The notes: generated by a model not told the origin, from the sequence alone. DNA of 64,000 nt from Pseudoalteromonas rubra (GCF_001482385.1 NZ_CP013613.1:5869-69868); one strand, 5' to 3'; shown: positions 16,650 through 24,203, counted from the first letter of the stretch. A program made the numbers and translations.

Positions 16650-17615
16650 ATGATCAGAATGAAGCGCTTTTCCCCCGTGTTTTTTGAGCAAAGTGTGGCT
16701 CTGACGGCCAGTGGCCGTCGTCGGCCGCAAAAAGTGGTTATTTATCAGAACGAGCAATGTCCGATATTTAATTACTTTGCCACGTTACGTGCTCCGACCA
16801 CGCGCACCACCATGGCCCGGGCACTGTATGCAGTGGCACATCATCTGGGGCAGGCATCCATTTATGACATAGAATGGCAAAAGTTTTCTCACACTAAGCT
16901 GGCTGTACTGATCAACCGGCTGGATGCTGCCGGACTGTCGCCACATACCGTGCGGCTCTATGTGTGTGCGGTCAAGCAGGTGGCAAAGCAGGCCTACTTT
17001 TTAGGCTTAATGTCAGATAAGCAGTATCTTCAGCTGAGTGATGTGAGTGCTTCCGGGGGCTCCCGGGTACGCGACTATACGCTGCTCGATAAATCACAGA
17101 CGGATCATCTTCTGCGGGAAATTGCAGAGAAAAACAGCATTCATGCTTTTAAATTACGTGATACTGCCATATTCTCTGTGCTATTGGGCTGTGGTCTGAG
17201 GCGTGCAGAGGTGGTGGGGCTGCGCCGTGATTGCGTCACCCGGACCCATATCAAAGTGATAGGCAAAGGGAATAAAGAACGTACCATCGCGTTGCACCCG
17301 AGCGTCAGTACCGCACTGGCGCAGTGGATAGCCGCATTGCCTGACGAGGCACCCTGGGTGTTTACCCGGATCCGCCGCAATGGCCTGATCTCCTCGTTGC
17401 CTCTGTCCGACAGCATGATCTTCAAGCTGACCAGGAAATATGCCACCGTGCCGCCACATTCATTGCGTCGCAGCTTTGCCACGCGTTTATATCAGGCTGG
17501 GGCAAACATCAACGACCTGGCGAGGATCCTGGGGCATAGTAAAACCGCGACAACTGAAATTTATGTGTTATCGTCGCAACAGCGCCAGGATGACACAATT
17601 CTCACGTATTATTGA
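16650..17615 (+). CDS. XerC/XerD-like tyrosine recombinase
   Basis: The start is uncertain: ATG 16650 and ATG 16659 are both possible, and an earlier TTG at 16605 also lies in frame; no ribosome site is decisive. The product is about 321 residues. An N-terminal SAM-like core-binding domain (about residues 45-140) precedes the catalytic domain with Arg in GCGLRRAEVVGL, Lys in GKGNKERTI, HSLRRSFATR, LGHSKTATTEIY (His and nucleophile Tyr). All catalytic positions are present. It probably resolves plasmid multimers or recombines the neighbouring dif-like repeat. An integrase role for a mobile island is the alternative. Confidence 0.85.
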   Translation: MIRMKRFSPVFFEQSVALTASGRRRPQKVVIYQNEQCPIFNYFATLRAPTTRTTMARALYAVAHHLGQASIYDIEWQKFSHTKLAVLINRLDAAGLSPHTVRLYVCAVKQVAKQAYFLGLMSDKQYLQLSDVSASGGSRVRDYTLLDKSQTDHLLREIAEKNSIHAFKLRDTAIFSVLLGCGLRRAEVVGLRRDCVTRTHIKVIGKGNKERTIALHPSVSTALAQWIAALPDEAPWVFTRIRRNGLISSLPLSDSMIFKLTRKYATVPPHSLRRSFATRLYQAGANINDLARILGHSKTATTEIYVLSSQQRQDDTILTYY

Positions 17616-17741
17616 CCCAGTCAGGAGCAGGTCTGAATGCACATACGAAGAGTAGAGGCTCGACATTAACCGGGTCTATTCTTTGGTAAATCTGTTTATT
17701 CCTTTTATTATTTAGTTATTAATTACTACGGAAAATTTAAA

Positions 17742-18107
17742 GTGCCAGACCTATGTATTAACTTTGACGCAGCGACCGTGGCGCCCAAAATCCATACCAT
17801 GTCATTATTGTGCATCGTGACAGTGACGCTGGCGCGCTGGCCAAGCCGGGCAACTTGTGCCTCGCAAGAGCATGACGGGCAGGTGATGTTCTGGACCGCG
17901 CCTGTCTGGGAAGTGGCGCACGCCAGGCTGAACAGCAACATGGATGATGGCCCGTTGGTGATGGCGGGGTTGGGTGAGCCAGTGGAACGCTTTTATTTTA
18001 AGATCAATAAACAGCCTTATGTGGCATTTGACTGGCAACGTGCTGTGGTCACCAAAGAGCAATATCTTGTTGAGGCACAGGTGCGACAGACCGCCTTATC
18101 ACACTAG
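17742..18107 (+). CDS. Hypothetical protein, 121 residues
   Basis: The frame starts at GTG 17742 (MPDLCINFDAATVAPKIHTM) with a weak GGA upstream. Composition is balanced and includes several Trp and Phe residues (QVMFWTAPVWEVAHARL, then RFYFKINKQPYVAFDWQ), which looks like a folded soluble protein rather than a shadow frame. It lies between the recombinase and the parDE pair, facing the latter. No family is recognised. Confidence 0.5.
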   Translation: MPDLCINFDAATVAPKIHTMSLLCIVTVTLARWPSRATCASQEHDGQVMFWTAPVWEVAHARLNSNMDDGPLVMAGLGEPVERFYFKINKQPYVAFDWQRAVVTKEQYLVEAQVRQTALSH

Positions 18108-18126
18108 GGCCCGCAGTCGGGGGACG

Positions 18127-18423
18127 TCACACATGACGTGGGTAGTCCATGGATTGATGCAGCACCCGGATCACTTCGATGCCGGTGTCTGTGGCGCGGA
18201 AGAATACGATATGGGCGCCGACCGGAAAGGCTTTCAGGCCGGGACGGACATGATCGTAATTAATAGCCAGATCGGTCGATGCCGCGAGTGTCTGAAAGGT
18301 CTGGTCCAGATCGCTGATATACTGCTGCGCCTGTTGCCAGCCAAACTCCGTATAGCTGTATTCAAAAATGCGTTCTAAATCTTGTTCCGCACGGGGTTTG
18401 AGGACCAGAGTATTAGCCACCAC
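18127..18423 (-). CDS. parE: ParE/RelE-family toxin
   Basis: 98 residues. The N-terminus LKPRAEQDLERIFEYSYTEF is the ParE family signature (P.A..DL..I..Y), and the C-terminal half FPVGAHIVFFRATDTGIEVI followed by RVLHQSMDY matches the family beta-strand core. ParE toxins poison DNA gyrase, and the paired ParD neutralises them. The gene overlaps the end of the antitoxin gene by 11 bp. Here the pair probably acts as a plasmid maintenance module. Confidence 0.9.
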   Translation of the reverse strand: MVANTLVLKPRAEQDLERIFEYSYTEFGWQQAQQYISDLDQTFQTLAASTDLAINYDHVRPGLKAFPVGAHIVFFRATDTGIEVIRVLHQSMDYPRHV

Positions 18424-18673
18424 GCGGGCCTTTTTGCCTCATGCGGGCTAAAAAGCTATCTCGATCCCAGGGCACAGCTTCGCCACTTTGCTCACCTTCA
18501 TCAATGAGCTGGCGCAATGCTGCCAGTTTAGACCCGGCGGTTTTTTCCTGCAGCAGACGGAGCCCATCGCGGATCACTTCGCTGTTGGTCTTATAGTCGC
18601 CAGATTCCACCAGGCCTTCAACAAAGGCGCGCAATTCTTCACCGGTATCAACCGTCATAGTTCGAGATGACAT
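18413..18673 (-). CDS. parD: ParD-family antitoxin
   Basis: 86 residues. The N-terminal ribbon-helix-helix region carries the ParD signature (LRAFVEGLVESGDYKTNSEV followed by IRDGLRLLQE). The C-terminal part is charged and likely disordered until it binds the toxin. A TATAAT box lies at about 18709-18714 on the minus strand, upstream of an AAGAGG ribosome site. Antitoxins of this family normally repress their own operon; no operator palindrome was clearly identified here. Confidence 0.9.
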   Translation of the reverse strand: MSSRTMTVDTGEELRAFVEGLVESGDYKTNSEVIRDGLRLLQEKTAGSKLAALRQLIDEGEQSGEAVPWDRDSFLARMRQKGPRGG

Positions 18674-18759
18674 ACTGAGCCTCTTTTCTTGTCAGGGTCT
18701 ACCTGGTCAATTATAAGACATATCATTACAAACTACCATGACGGGTGTGCGCAGAGGCG

Positions 18760-19179
18760 TCAGTAAACCAGGTGCGCGGTGCGCGTGTAGGATTTTTGCC
18801 GGGCATTGGCCTTAGACACAGACACGACTTTAATGCGCTGCGCGTCAATGCCGGCATCCGTGAGGTGACGCATGACTGCCCGGGCCCGCGCCAGTCCCAG
18901 CTGATAATTGTAGGCAAAGGTACCCGACGTGTCGCCTGCGCCCTGAATTAAGATCCGCTCATTCGGATGCGTGGTGAGATATGTAATATGGGGCGCCAGG
19001 ACATCAGCGGCGTGGCCCGGTAAGTCGGTTGAGTCGAAGTCAAATTCGATATAATGAACAACGGGTTGAAAAGGTTTCTGAGGGGGAGCCGGTGGCGCCG
19101 GCAATGCCCGGACGACGGGTGGCGTTGAACAGGCTTGCAGGAAAGCCGACAGCCCTAACACAATGAGCACGTTTTTCAT
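18760..19179 (-). CDS. OmpA-domain (Pal-like) lipoprotein
   Basis: ATG 19179 has AGGAGT upstream; the longer frame runs into the preceding gene. The 139-residue product has a signal peptide with lipobox LQAC (Cys17), a Pro/Ala linker (ALPAPPAPPQKPFQP), and an OmpA C-terminal domain: HYIEFDFDSTDLPG, then ERILIQGAGDTSGTFAYNYQ and LGLARARAVMRHLTDAGI. The canonical G-H-x-D is here GAGDTSGT and the A-R residues for peptidoglycan contact are retained. It probably tethers the outer membrane to peptidoglycan near the conjugation machine. It lies 8 bp after the DsbD-alpha gene. Confidence 0.82.
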   Translation of the reverse strand: MKNVLIVLGLSAFLQACSTPPVVRALPAPPAPPQKPFQPVVHYIEFDFDSTDLPGHAADVLAPHITYLTTHPNERILIQGAGDTSGTFAYNYQLGLARARAVMRHLTDAGIDAQRIKVVSVSKANARQKSYTRTAHLVY

Positions 19180-19187
19180 GAAGACTC

Positions 19188-19628
19188 CTAGATATCGATC
19201 TGCCGCATCACGACAGGGTAGCACTTACCTGTGTCTGTACAACCGCGATAAGTGAGGGTTAATTGACGTGATTTCAGATCGCTGAGCTGTACAGCAATGG
19301 TGATCCGATCGCGATAGATAAGCTGCCCGTCCTGATGAGGCTCGCCAGGCTGTAAAAACCGGAATGCGGGCGCGTTATCTGGCTCGGAAATATTAAAGTA
19401 TTGCTTATACAGGTAGTGACCATCCGCCAGCTCCCAGTCCAGTATCAGGGTGCCTTGTGCGTAGCGATAGGACAGGAAAAAAGCCTGTTCTGGGGGTAAA
19501 AATTCGGGCTGAGCAAGGCTGAGCGCTTGTTCATCTGCCAGTTGTCTCGCTGGCTGCTTGTCGGTGTTGGCAAGCGCACAGTGAGATAGCAGTAAAAGCG
19601 CACTCATTAAAGGCGGTAGTTTGGCCAT
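19188..19628 (-). CDS. Stand-alone DsbD N-terminal (alpha) domain protein
   Basis: I chose ATG 19628, giving a signal peptide MAKLPPLMSALLLLSHCALA; GGAG lies about 11 bases upstream. The mature domain (about 125 residues) shows the DsbD-alpha pattern LPPEQAFFLSYRYAQGTLIL, DWELADGHYLYKQYF, and the redox pair YRGCTDTGKCYP, equivalent to the cysteines that pass electrons to DsbC in E. coli DsbD. The beta (membrane) and gamma domains are missing, so this is an orphan periplasmic shuttle. With the plasmid DsbC and TraF it could support disulfide handling of cysteine-rich transfer proteins. Confidence 0.82.
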   Translation of the reverse strand: MAKLPPLMSALLLLSHCALANTDKQPARQLADEQALSLAQPEFLPPEQAFFLSYRYAQGTLILDWELADGHYLYKQYFNISEPDNAPAFRFLQPGEPHQDGQLIYRDRITIAVQLSDLKSRQLTLTYRGCTDTGKCYPVVMRQIDI

Positions 19629-19739
19629 GGCCTGAGTAACTCCATCAATCAAAGTATTGCGCCATGATAGCGTGAACAGCACGCTTTTCCGGTACAGTAC
19701 GCGGGGTCATATCTTAGTCCCTACCGGTGTTTCTCGTTG

Positions 19740-19758
19740 AAAAATGGCTACAACATAC
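19740..19758 (-). promoter_or_regulatory. Ter-like Tus-binding site, left (minus orientation)
   Basis: On the minus strand the site reads AGTATGTTGTAGCCATTTTT, sharing the AGTATGTTGTA core of E. coli TerA/TerB (AGTATGTTGTAACTAAA) including the G at the GC(6) position. The plus-strand copy is AAAAATGGCTACAACATAC. By analogy its fork-blocking face points right, stopping forks that move leftward. Confidence 0.8.
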
Positions 19759-19766
19759 TAAAAAGA

Positions 19767-19785
19767 TTTGTATAGTCTATACAAA
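19767..19785. promoter_or_regulatory. 19-bp perfect palindrome between the two Ter sites
   Basis: TTTGTATAGTCTATACAAA has 9-bp arms around a single T. It lies inside the fork-trap interval, upstream of tus. It is the typical size of an operator for a dimeric regulator or a cruciform-forming dyad. No cognate regulator is identified. Confidence 0.5.
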
Positions 19786-19860
19786 CACAGCAATGTGGCC
19801 GTTGAAACCTGATAGCTAGATACCCGGTTGCTAAGGCTAGCATGCCTATCGAGATAATTG

Positions 19861-19879
19861 GTATGTTGTAGCCATTTTT
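19861..19879 (+). promoter_or_regulatory. Ter-like Tus-binding site, right (plus orientation), overlapping tus promoter
   Basis: GTATGTTGTAGCCATTTTT is the exact inverted copy of 19740-19758. It starts 16 bp before the AAGGA ribosome site of tus and just after a candidate -10 (GATAAT, 19853-19858), so Tus binding would block its own transcription as TerB does in E. coli. By analogy its blocking face points left, stopping rightward forks. Confidence 0.8.
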
Positions 19880-19894
19880 TAAAAAGGACGCATA

Positions 19895-20860
19895 ATGAAA
19901 CACACCATGGTGAGTGACTTCAAGTACGCACTGCTCAAAGTGAAAGAAACCAGTGAAGCGCTGGTTCAGCACCTGACACAAAGTCGTACTTTGCAAGAGG
20001 CCGTGTGTTTTACACTGCCTGTTGTTCACGAGGCCGAGGCCCGCACACGGGCACAGCTCCTGAAACAACATCGCTATGATCAGTCCCCAGCGGACACCGC
20101 ACAGCTGGACGCGCCCTTTGCCATCACCGCGCACCAGGGGCGCACCGCATTACACAATGCAACCCGACACTATCTGACACTGCACGCTGGCCGTCCTGAT
20201 TCAACGCGCTTCTCGCAACGTTTGCCAGGCCTCATCCAGTTACACAGCAATGACCCCGCGCAGCTCATCGCAGCCGTCGAAAACGCTAACACAGCCCGCA
20301 GCCACCTCAAACAGGTGATCCGCCACCTTTCTCCCAATGTGGAAACGCGGTTTGACCTGGTGCACCGCGCTGAGCCCGGCTTTATGCACCCCATGGCCAC
20401 ACGCCCTATTCATCTGTTTGCACAACGGGAGATAAAAAGTGCCCGCTTCAACTGGGAACACAAACCCAATGTCAGCGTGTTAACACGCAATGAAGCCATC
20501 GACAGAGTGCGACGCTCTGCCGCCTATGCGACACAGGATGCGCCAGCGCACGCTGACCTCAATGTGCAGGGGGAGATCCAACAACTGACCGGCTACCCGG
20601 ACACAATGCGGTTTAAAGTGATCCGGCCCACGCCGGTTGTGCCCATTGTCAAACTGCGTTTTAATGAACCCCTGTGTCAGCGCTCTGCGCGCAGCACAGA
20701 AACAACGGTGCGACAAAGTTTCGTGGCGCACTCACCCATGCTCTTGCTCAATTGCTCAACGCCTAAACTCAAGTGGCTGACAGATTACCCGGGGCGTACG
20801 GCGCCTGTGACTGACAAACCGTGTGTCATTGCGCGCCTGCATTTATATGAGGGCACCTGA
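19895..20860 (+). CDS. tus: Tus, replication terminus-site binding protein
   Basis: 321 residues, compared with 309 for E. coli Tus, and colinear by eye. Matching segments are QRLPGLIQLHSND, TRFDLVHRAEPGF (E. coli RFEWVHRHLPGL), SARFNWEHKP (RFGWANKH), KVIRPTPVVPI (KIKRPVKVQPI) and the C-terminal ARLHLYEGT (PRLHLYVAD). Phe153, His157 and Gly162 align with E. coli Phe140, His144 and Gly149, which form the pocket that locks the flipped C(6) base. Tus binds Ter DNA as a monomer and stops the replicative helicase from one side. AAGGA lies upstream of the ATG. Two Ter-like sites in the promoter strongly support the call. Confidence 0.9.
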   Translation: MKHTMVSDFKYALLKVKETSEALVQHLTQSRTLQEAVCFTLPVVHEAEARTRAQLLKQHRYDQSPADTAQLDAPFAITAHQGRTALHNATRHYLTLHAGRPDSTRFSQRLPGLIQLHSNDPAQLIAAVENANTARSHLKQVIRHLSPNVETRFDLVHRAEPGFMHPMATRPIHLFAQREIKSARFNWEHKPNVSVLTRNEAIDRVRRSAAYATQDAPAHADLNVQGEIQQLTGYPDTMRFKVIRPTPVVPIVKLRFNEPLCQRSARSTETTVRQSFVAHSPMLLLNCSTPKLKWLTDYPGRTAPVTDKPCVIARLHLYEGT

Positions 20861-20870
20861 TCAGGTGCCC
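20851..20870. terminator. Perfect 20-bp palindrome at the convergent end of tus
   Basis: GGGCACCTGATCAGGTGCCC includes the tus stop codon and is followed on the plus strand by ATATTGAATTATCTTTTT. It lies between convergent genes and probably serves as a bidirectional terminator. Confidence 0.6.
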
Positions 20871-20878
20871 ATATTGAA

Positions 20879-21508
20879 TTATCTTTTTGATTCAATGCCG
20901 TAAAAGTGCTTCCAGGACCGAAAACCATTGTAAAACTGGTCCGGTGCGCTGGGCATATCGGCCGGTCTGAGACCGTCGCGCGATAGACGACGCCAGTCAT
21001 AGCTGGTTCTCAGATCATATTGCCTGGCGAGCTGCGCGGCAACCTGAAGCGCTTCAGGAAAGCTCAAAAATCGTTTTGAACGGGGGGCTAAAAAGTCTTC
21101 CCAGCCTTCAAATTCTGTGTAGTAGTTTTGCGGGGCACGCGGGTATACCCCACTGATCCGACCTTCTTTAACCGCCCGACGCCACTCCCGGATAGAGGTG
21201 ATGTTCAGTGCGTGAACCTGCGCTTTGAGATCCATGTAGCTAAGGGTTCCATCATCCACTGTGCCCAGTTCGATGACCTCGCCATTTTCACGCAGTTCTT
21301 TTTTCCCAATGGAGACTAACTGGTGAAAAAACTCTATGCCGTAATATCCCAGCGGATCAGAAGGAATATCGCCGGGGCGACCATCATAGCCTTCCAACCG
21401 GCCGGTGCACAATTTCTGAAAGTCTGACTTGGTCTCCACACCCATGGACACCAGTTTAATGGCTGCATCTCTTAGCTCTAACTTAGGTACCGAATTTGTA
21501 GATTGCAT
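20879..21508 (-). CDS. PHINT-repeat (phage-integrase repeat unit) protein
   Basis: I chose ATG 21508 (MQSTNSVPKLELRDA); an earlier ATG lies at 21535. The 209-residue protein consists of three degenerate repeats of about 60 residues. The last one is clear: FPEALQVAAQLARQYDLRTS, then YDWRRLSRDGLRPADMPSAP and a GFRSWKHFYG end, the phage-integrase repeat unit pattern found fused to some integrases. The middle one is VHALNITSIREWRRAVKEGR to FEGWEDFLA. No catalytic recombinase domain is present. DNA binding is likely but the role is unknown. It overlaps the upstream gene by 26 bp, indicating coupled translation. Confidence 0.7.
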   Translation of the reverse strand: MQSTNSVPKLELRDAAIKLVSMGVETKSDFQKLCTGRLEGYDGRPGDIPSDPLGYYGIEFFHQLVSIGKKELRENGEVIELGTVDDGTLSYMDLKAQVHALNITSIREWRRAVKEGRISGVYPRAPQNYYTEFEGWEDFLAPRSKRFLSFPEALQVAAQLARQYDLRTSYDWRRLSRDGLRPADMPSAPDQFYNGFRSWKHFYGIESKR

Positions 21509-21779
21509 AATTATTTCTTCTAAGAGCAATGGCATCTAACGATGCATTCGTTGGACCATACGATGAGATAAAGTTATTAAGATTAGATATTAGTTGATCT
21601 AGAGAGTAAAATCCAACAATGTCTGTAACAATAGGTGTGCTCTTTTTGTCCAATAAAAATATTTGTGCAACACTTTGGTTATGTTTCTTGGTGGTAGGAT
21701 AAACCTGTAACGATATAGAAAAACCGCCAGTATTAAATGCTTTAAAGAACATTCGTTTAAAGGCATGAGATAACTGCAT
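21483..21779 (-). CDS. Hypothetical protein, 98 residues
   Basis: ATG 21779 follows AAGAGG. The sequence (MQLSHAFKRMFFKAFNTGGF) has a basic N-terminus and a mixed alpha/beta pattern; residues 40-75 resemble nothing I know. The DNA is more AT-rich than neighbours, suggesting separate acquisition. It overlaps the PHINT-repeat gene by 26 bp and forms a two-gene unit with it. Confidence 0.55.
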   Translation of the reverse strand: MQLSHAFKRMFFKAFNTGGFSISLQVYPTTKKHNQSVAQIFLLDKKSTPIVTDIVGFYSLDQLISNLNNFISSYGPTNASLDAIALRRNNYAIYKFGT

Positions 21780-21990
21780 GGATCAACCTCTTACTTCAAC
21801 TGCTTGTTATATTAGTATTTGCCGGTTGGAATAACACCTATTACAACCCTGTATTTCCTCTTCTGTAATACACCTAAAATATGCATGAAAAATGAAGTTA
21901 CGCGCCAAGGGTTGGGGGGGTCTACTGTGCTCAAAGCCCATGATAGATAAGCTACAATCCGAATTCACTGTCTGCTGTTAGGAGCTTACT

Positions 21991-22377
21991 TTGGTTCATC
22001 AATCATTTTGGCTTGTGCATATCGCGCCGATCCACCGGGCGTTTACAGTCTATATCGCCCTGTTTGGGTTAATATGGCCACTTACTCTGATCCAGGAGCA
22101 GTTATACTATTTAAACAATGCGCTGACACCATTTTCTATATTGACCTTTTTCGCGGTTTCACTCTGTCTTTTAAGAGTCGATTTTTACCCGCAAAAAATT
22201 GAGATAAAGTGGTCAGGGGTTGTACTAAAAAGATGGACGGCATTAAGAATGACCACCCGTCAGGAAAAAAAACTCCACCGAGTATATTGCGTTCAGCAAA
22301 ACGGGGGCGCCCTGATCAAATTACCACTGCTACTCAATCTGGTACCAGTGCCCTTACTGGAGCCACTGCATGATTGA
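21991..22377 (+). CDS. Small membrane protein upstream of EAL gene
   Basis: 128 residues from a TTG start with TAGGAG six bases upstream. Two hydrophobic segments lie at about residues 17-34 and 44-63, followed by a cytosolic beta-rich tail. The 3' end overlaps the EAL gene by 8 bp, so the two are translationally coupled. It may anchor or sense for the phosphodiesterase partner. Unknown family. Confidence 0.6.
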   Translation: MVHQSFWLVHIAPIHRAFTVYIALFGLIWPLTLIQEQLYYLNNALTPFSILTFFAVSLCLLRVDFYPQKIEIKWSGVVLKRWTALRMTTRQEKKLHRVYCVQQNGGALIKLPLLLNLVPVPLLEPLHD

Positions 22378-23083
22378 GCACATTTCCTTTCATCATCAGC
22401 AGATCATGGACGCCGAAACTTACCAGCCTGTGGCCAGCGAGCTGTTACTCAGATCGGGCAAACCGCTGTCTGCTGACACCCTCAACCAGCTGCTGGTCAG
22501 TGACGTAGAAGCATTAACCCGGTGTAAGGTTGAAACCGCGCTGCGGCTTAATTACGATGCGGTGTTCCTTAACTTTTCCCGCCGTCAGCTGGCCGCCAGA
22601 CAATTTATGTTGGCGCTCGATCACCTGGTACACCTGACGCTGTTTACAACGGTGGTGATCGAAGTCACAGAATGCATGCTGTCCTACTGTGCGTCCCGAT
22701 ATCATAAGCATCTGCAACAGATCCACGACGCGGGGATTTTACTGGCCATTGATGATCTGGGCCGTGGTCACTCCAATCTGGCCGCCGTCAAGATGTCTCC
22801 TCCCCCGGCCTTGGTCAAACTCGATATGTCCCTGCTGCGCAGTGCAATGCGTAACCGAAGCCATGCCGTCATGTACAAACAGCTGATCGCCAACTTGCAC
22901 CGACGCGGTTTTCGGGTGGTCTGTGAGGGCGTCGAAACGGCCAAGGAAGCCCAGCTGGCCTGTGCAGCAGGCGGCGATTTACTGCAGGGGTATTTTTTTC
23001 ACCGTCCGCAGGCTGTTGCTCAGAAAATTGAACAGCCCGACCTTGCGCGCCCCCATGCCCCCACTCAGGCTTCACCCTGCTAG
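22370..23083 (+). CDS. EAL-domain cyclic-di-GMP phosphodiesterase
   Basis: 237 residues made of a single EAL domain. The signature motif is SELLLR in place of EALLR, and the other active-site elements are present: VFLNFS, VIEVTE, AIDDLGRGHSN, VKLDMSLL, VVCEGVET and LQGYFFHRP. The metal and substrate residues (Glu, Asn, Glu, Asp-Asp, Lys, Glu, Gln) are thus intact, so activity is plausible. It would hydrolyse cyclic-di-GMP and push cells toward motility or away from biofilm. It overlaps the end of a minus-strand secreted-protein gene by 4 bp. Confidence 0.85.
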   Translation: MIEHISFHHQQIMDAETYQPVASELLLRSGKPLSADTLNQLLVSDVEALTRCKVETALRLNYDAVFLNFSRRQLAARQFMLALDHLVHLTLFTTVVIEVTECMLSYCASRYHKHLQQIHDAGILLAIDDLGRGHSNLAAVKMSPPPALVKLDMSLLRSAMRNRSHAVMYKQLIANLHRRGFRVVCEGVETAKEAQLACAAGGDLLQGYFFHRPQAVAQKIEQPDLARPHAPTQASPC

Positions 23084-24096
23084 TACGTCAGGAACTGGTG
23101 CATCTGTGCATAATCGTTCGCCTTATCAAGGGGCACATCCGGATTGTGGATCATACGCCCGGCCGGTATAGCGGCAAAGTTGCCCAGCGCAAAGTCCAGC
23201 ATGCGTCCCTCAGGGTAAAACTGTTGATCGAATGTAAAGCGCCTGACAGGATCAAAGAAATGACTTTTCAGTAACCAATCGACTTTGACCCCCTGAAAGA
23301 GAGCCGGTGTACAGGCTTTGGCCTGCGTGATGTCCTGGTCCTGATGAAACACCCAGAACCCGGTGCTGTAACGTTTCAGATAATGCTGACAGGGTATCGA
23401 CAAACTGTCGAAAAACGCATTGCTAAATTCCACAACCACGGCATCCGCTCTGATCTCAACCACCTCAAAACGCATCGATTGCAAAAAAGGTTCAAAAAAG
23501 TGACGGCGCAGATAACTGCTGTGCGCGGCGATCTTATCAGCCTCAGTATCCATAACATACTGGGAGGTATCATAAAAACGCGTCAGCTTGGTGTCATTGG
23601 GCGGGACAGTGCTGCCTGAGTTGGCAGCCAGCTGCGCCTGAGCTTGCTCAAGATCAGCCTGACTGATACTGCCACTGGCCAGCTCACTGAGCAGTTGCGC
23701 ATACGCCGCGCGCATATTTGCCAGCTCCGCTTTCAGCTGCGCATTGGCGCGCAAGTCTTTAAACGCCTGTGCGGCGGCATCCTCATCACGCACCACTTCC
23801 ACCTTGGCAAAGAAAATGCGCCGTTGACGATCCCACTGTTCCTGTTTGATGGCGGCCAGATAGGCGCTGGCTGAGTACGCCGTGAGCTGCTCAGAATACT
23901 GGCCGTTCTCAATGCGCTCTTTGCCATACAACAACACCGCTGCATCTTTGCTCACCAAGTGTTTGGCCTCAAGGCGGGCGCGCTCCCGTACCTGGTTGTC
24001 ACTCTCAGTTGATGAATAATGGATGGTCACTTCCAAGGATTTGGCGCTTGCAATGGCGCTGTTCAGCAGCAACATTGCAAAAATCACGTACTTCAT
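23080..24096 (-). CDS. Secreted periplasmic protein, unknown function
   Basis: 338 residues from ATG 24096 with AAGGAG upstream. A signal peptide (MKYVIFAMLLLNSAIASA) is followed by a region like KSLEVTIHYSSTESDNQVRE RARLEAKHL, resembling domains that assemble in membranes of secretion-linked proteins only in general. A helical, Ala/Gln-rich stretch (about residues 110-160) may be a coiled coil. The C-terminal part is alpha/beta. It is the first gene after traG on the same strand and may be the end of that operon. Confidence 0.6.
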   Translation of the reverse strand: MKYVIFAMLLLNSAIASAKSLEVTIHYSSTESDNQVRERARLEAKHLVSKDAAVLLYGKERIENGQYSEQLTAYSASAYLAAIKQEQWDRQRRIFFAKVEVVRDEDAAAQAFKDLRANAQLKAELANMRAAYAQLLSELASGSISQADLEQAQAQLAANSGSTVPPNDTKLTRFYDTSQYVMDTEADKIAAHSSYLRRHFFEPFLQSMRFEVVEIRADAVVVEFSNAFFDSLSIPCQHYLKRYSTGFWVFHQDQDITQAKACTPALFQGVKVDWLLKSHFFDPVRRFTFDQQFYPEGRMLDFALGNFAAIPAGRMIHNPDVPLDKANDYAQMHQFLTY

Positions 24097-24157
24097 GGAT
24101 CTCCTTCACCTGTGCTTTGTCCTCTGTGGCAGCGAGTTTAGCAAGACGCTACAGAGG

Positions 24158-24184
24158 GAGACAAGTGAGACAAGTGAGACAAGG
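24158..24184. repeat. Three tandem 9-bp repeats after traG
   Basis: Three direct copies of GAGACAAGT (the last ending in G) lie in the 107-bp gap between traG and the secreted-protein gene. A nearby hairpin uses CCTCTGT...ACAGAGG arms. Possibly a transcript-end or regulatory element. Confidence 0.4.
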
Positions 24185-24203
24185 CGCCGGCGCCCTGTCT
24201 GCA

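Noticed and set aside
16492..17615. Integron integrase with attI/attC
   Set aside because: The recombinase lacks the extra integron-integrase region near the second motif, and no attC-like GTTRRRY cassette sites were seen.
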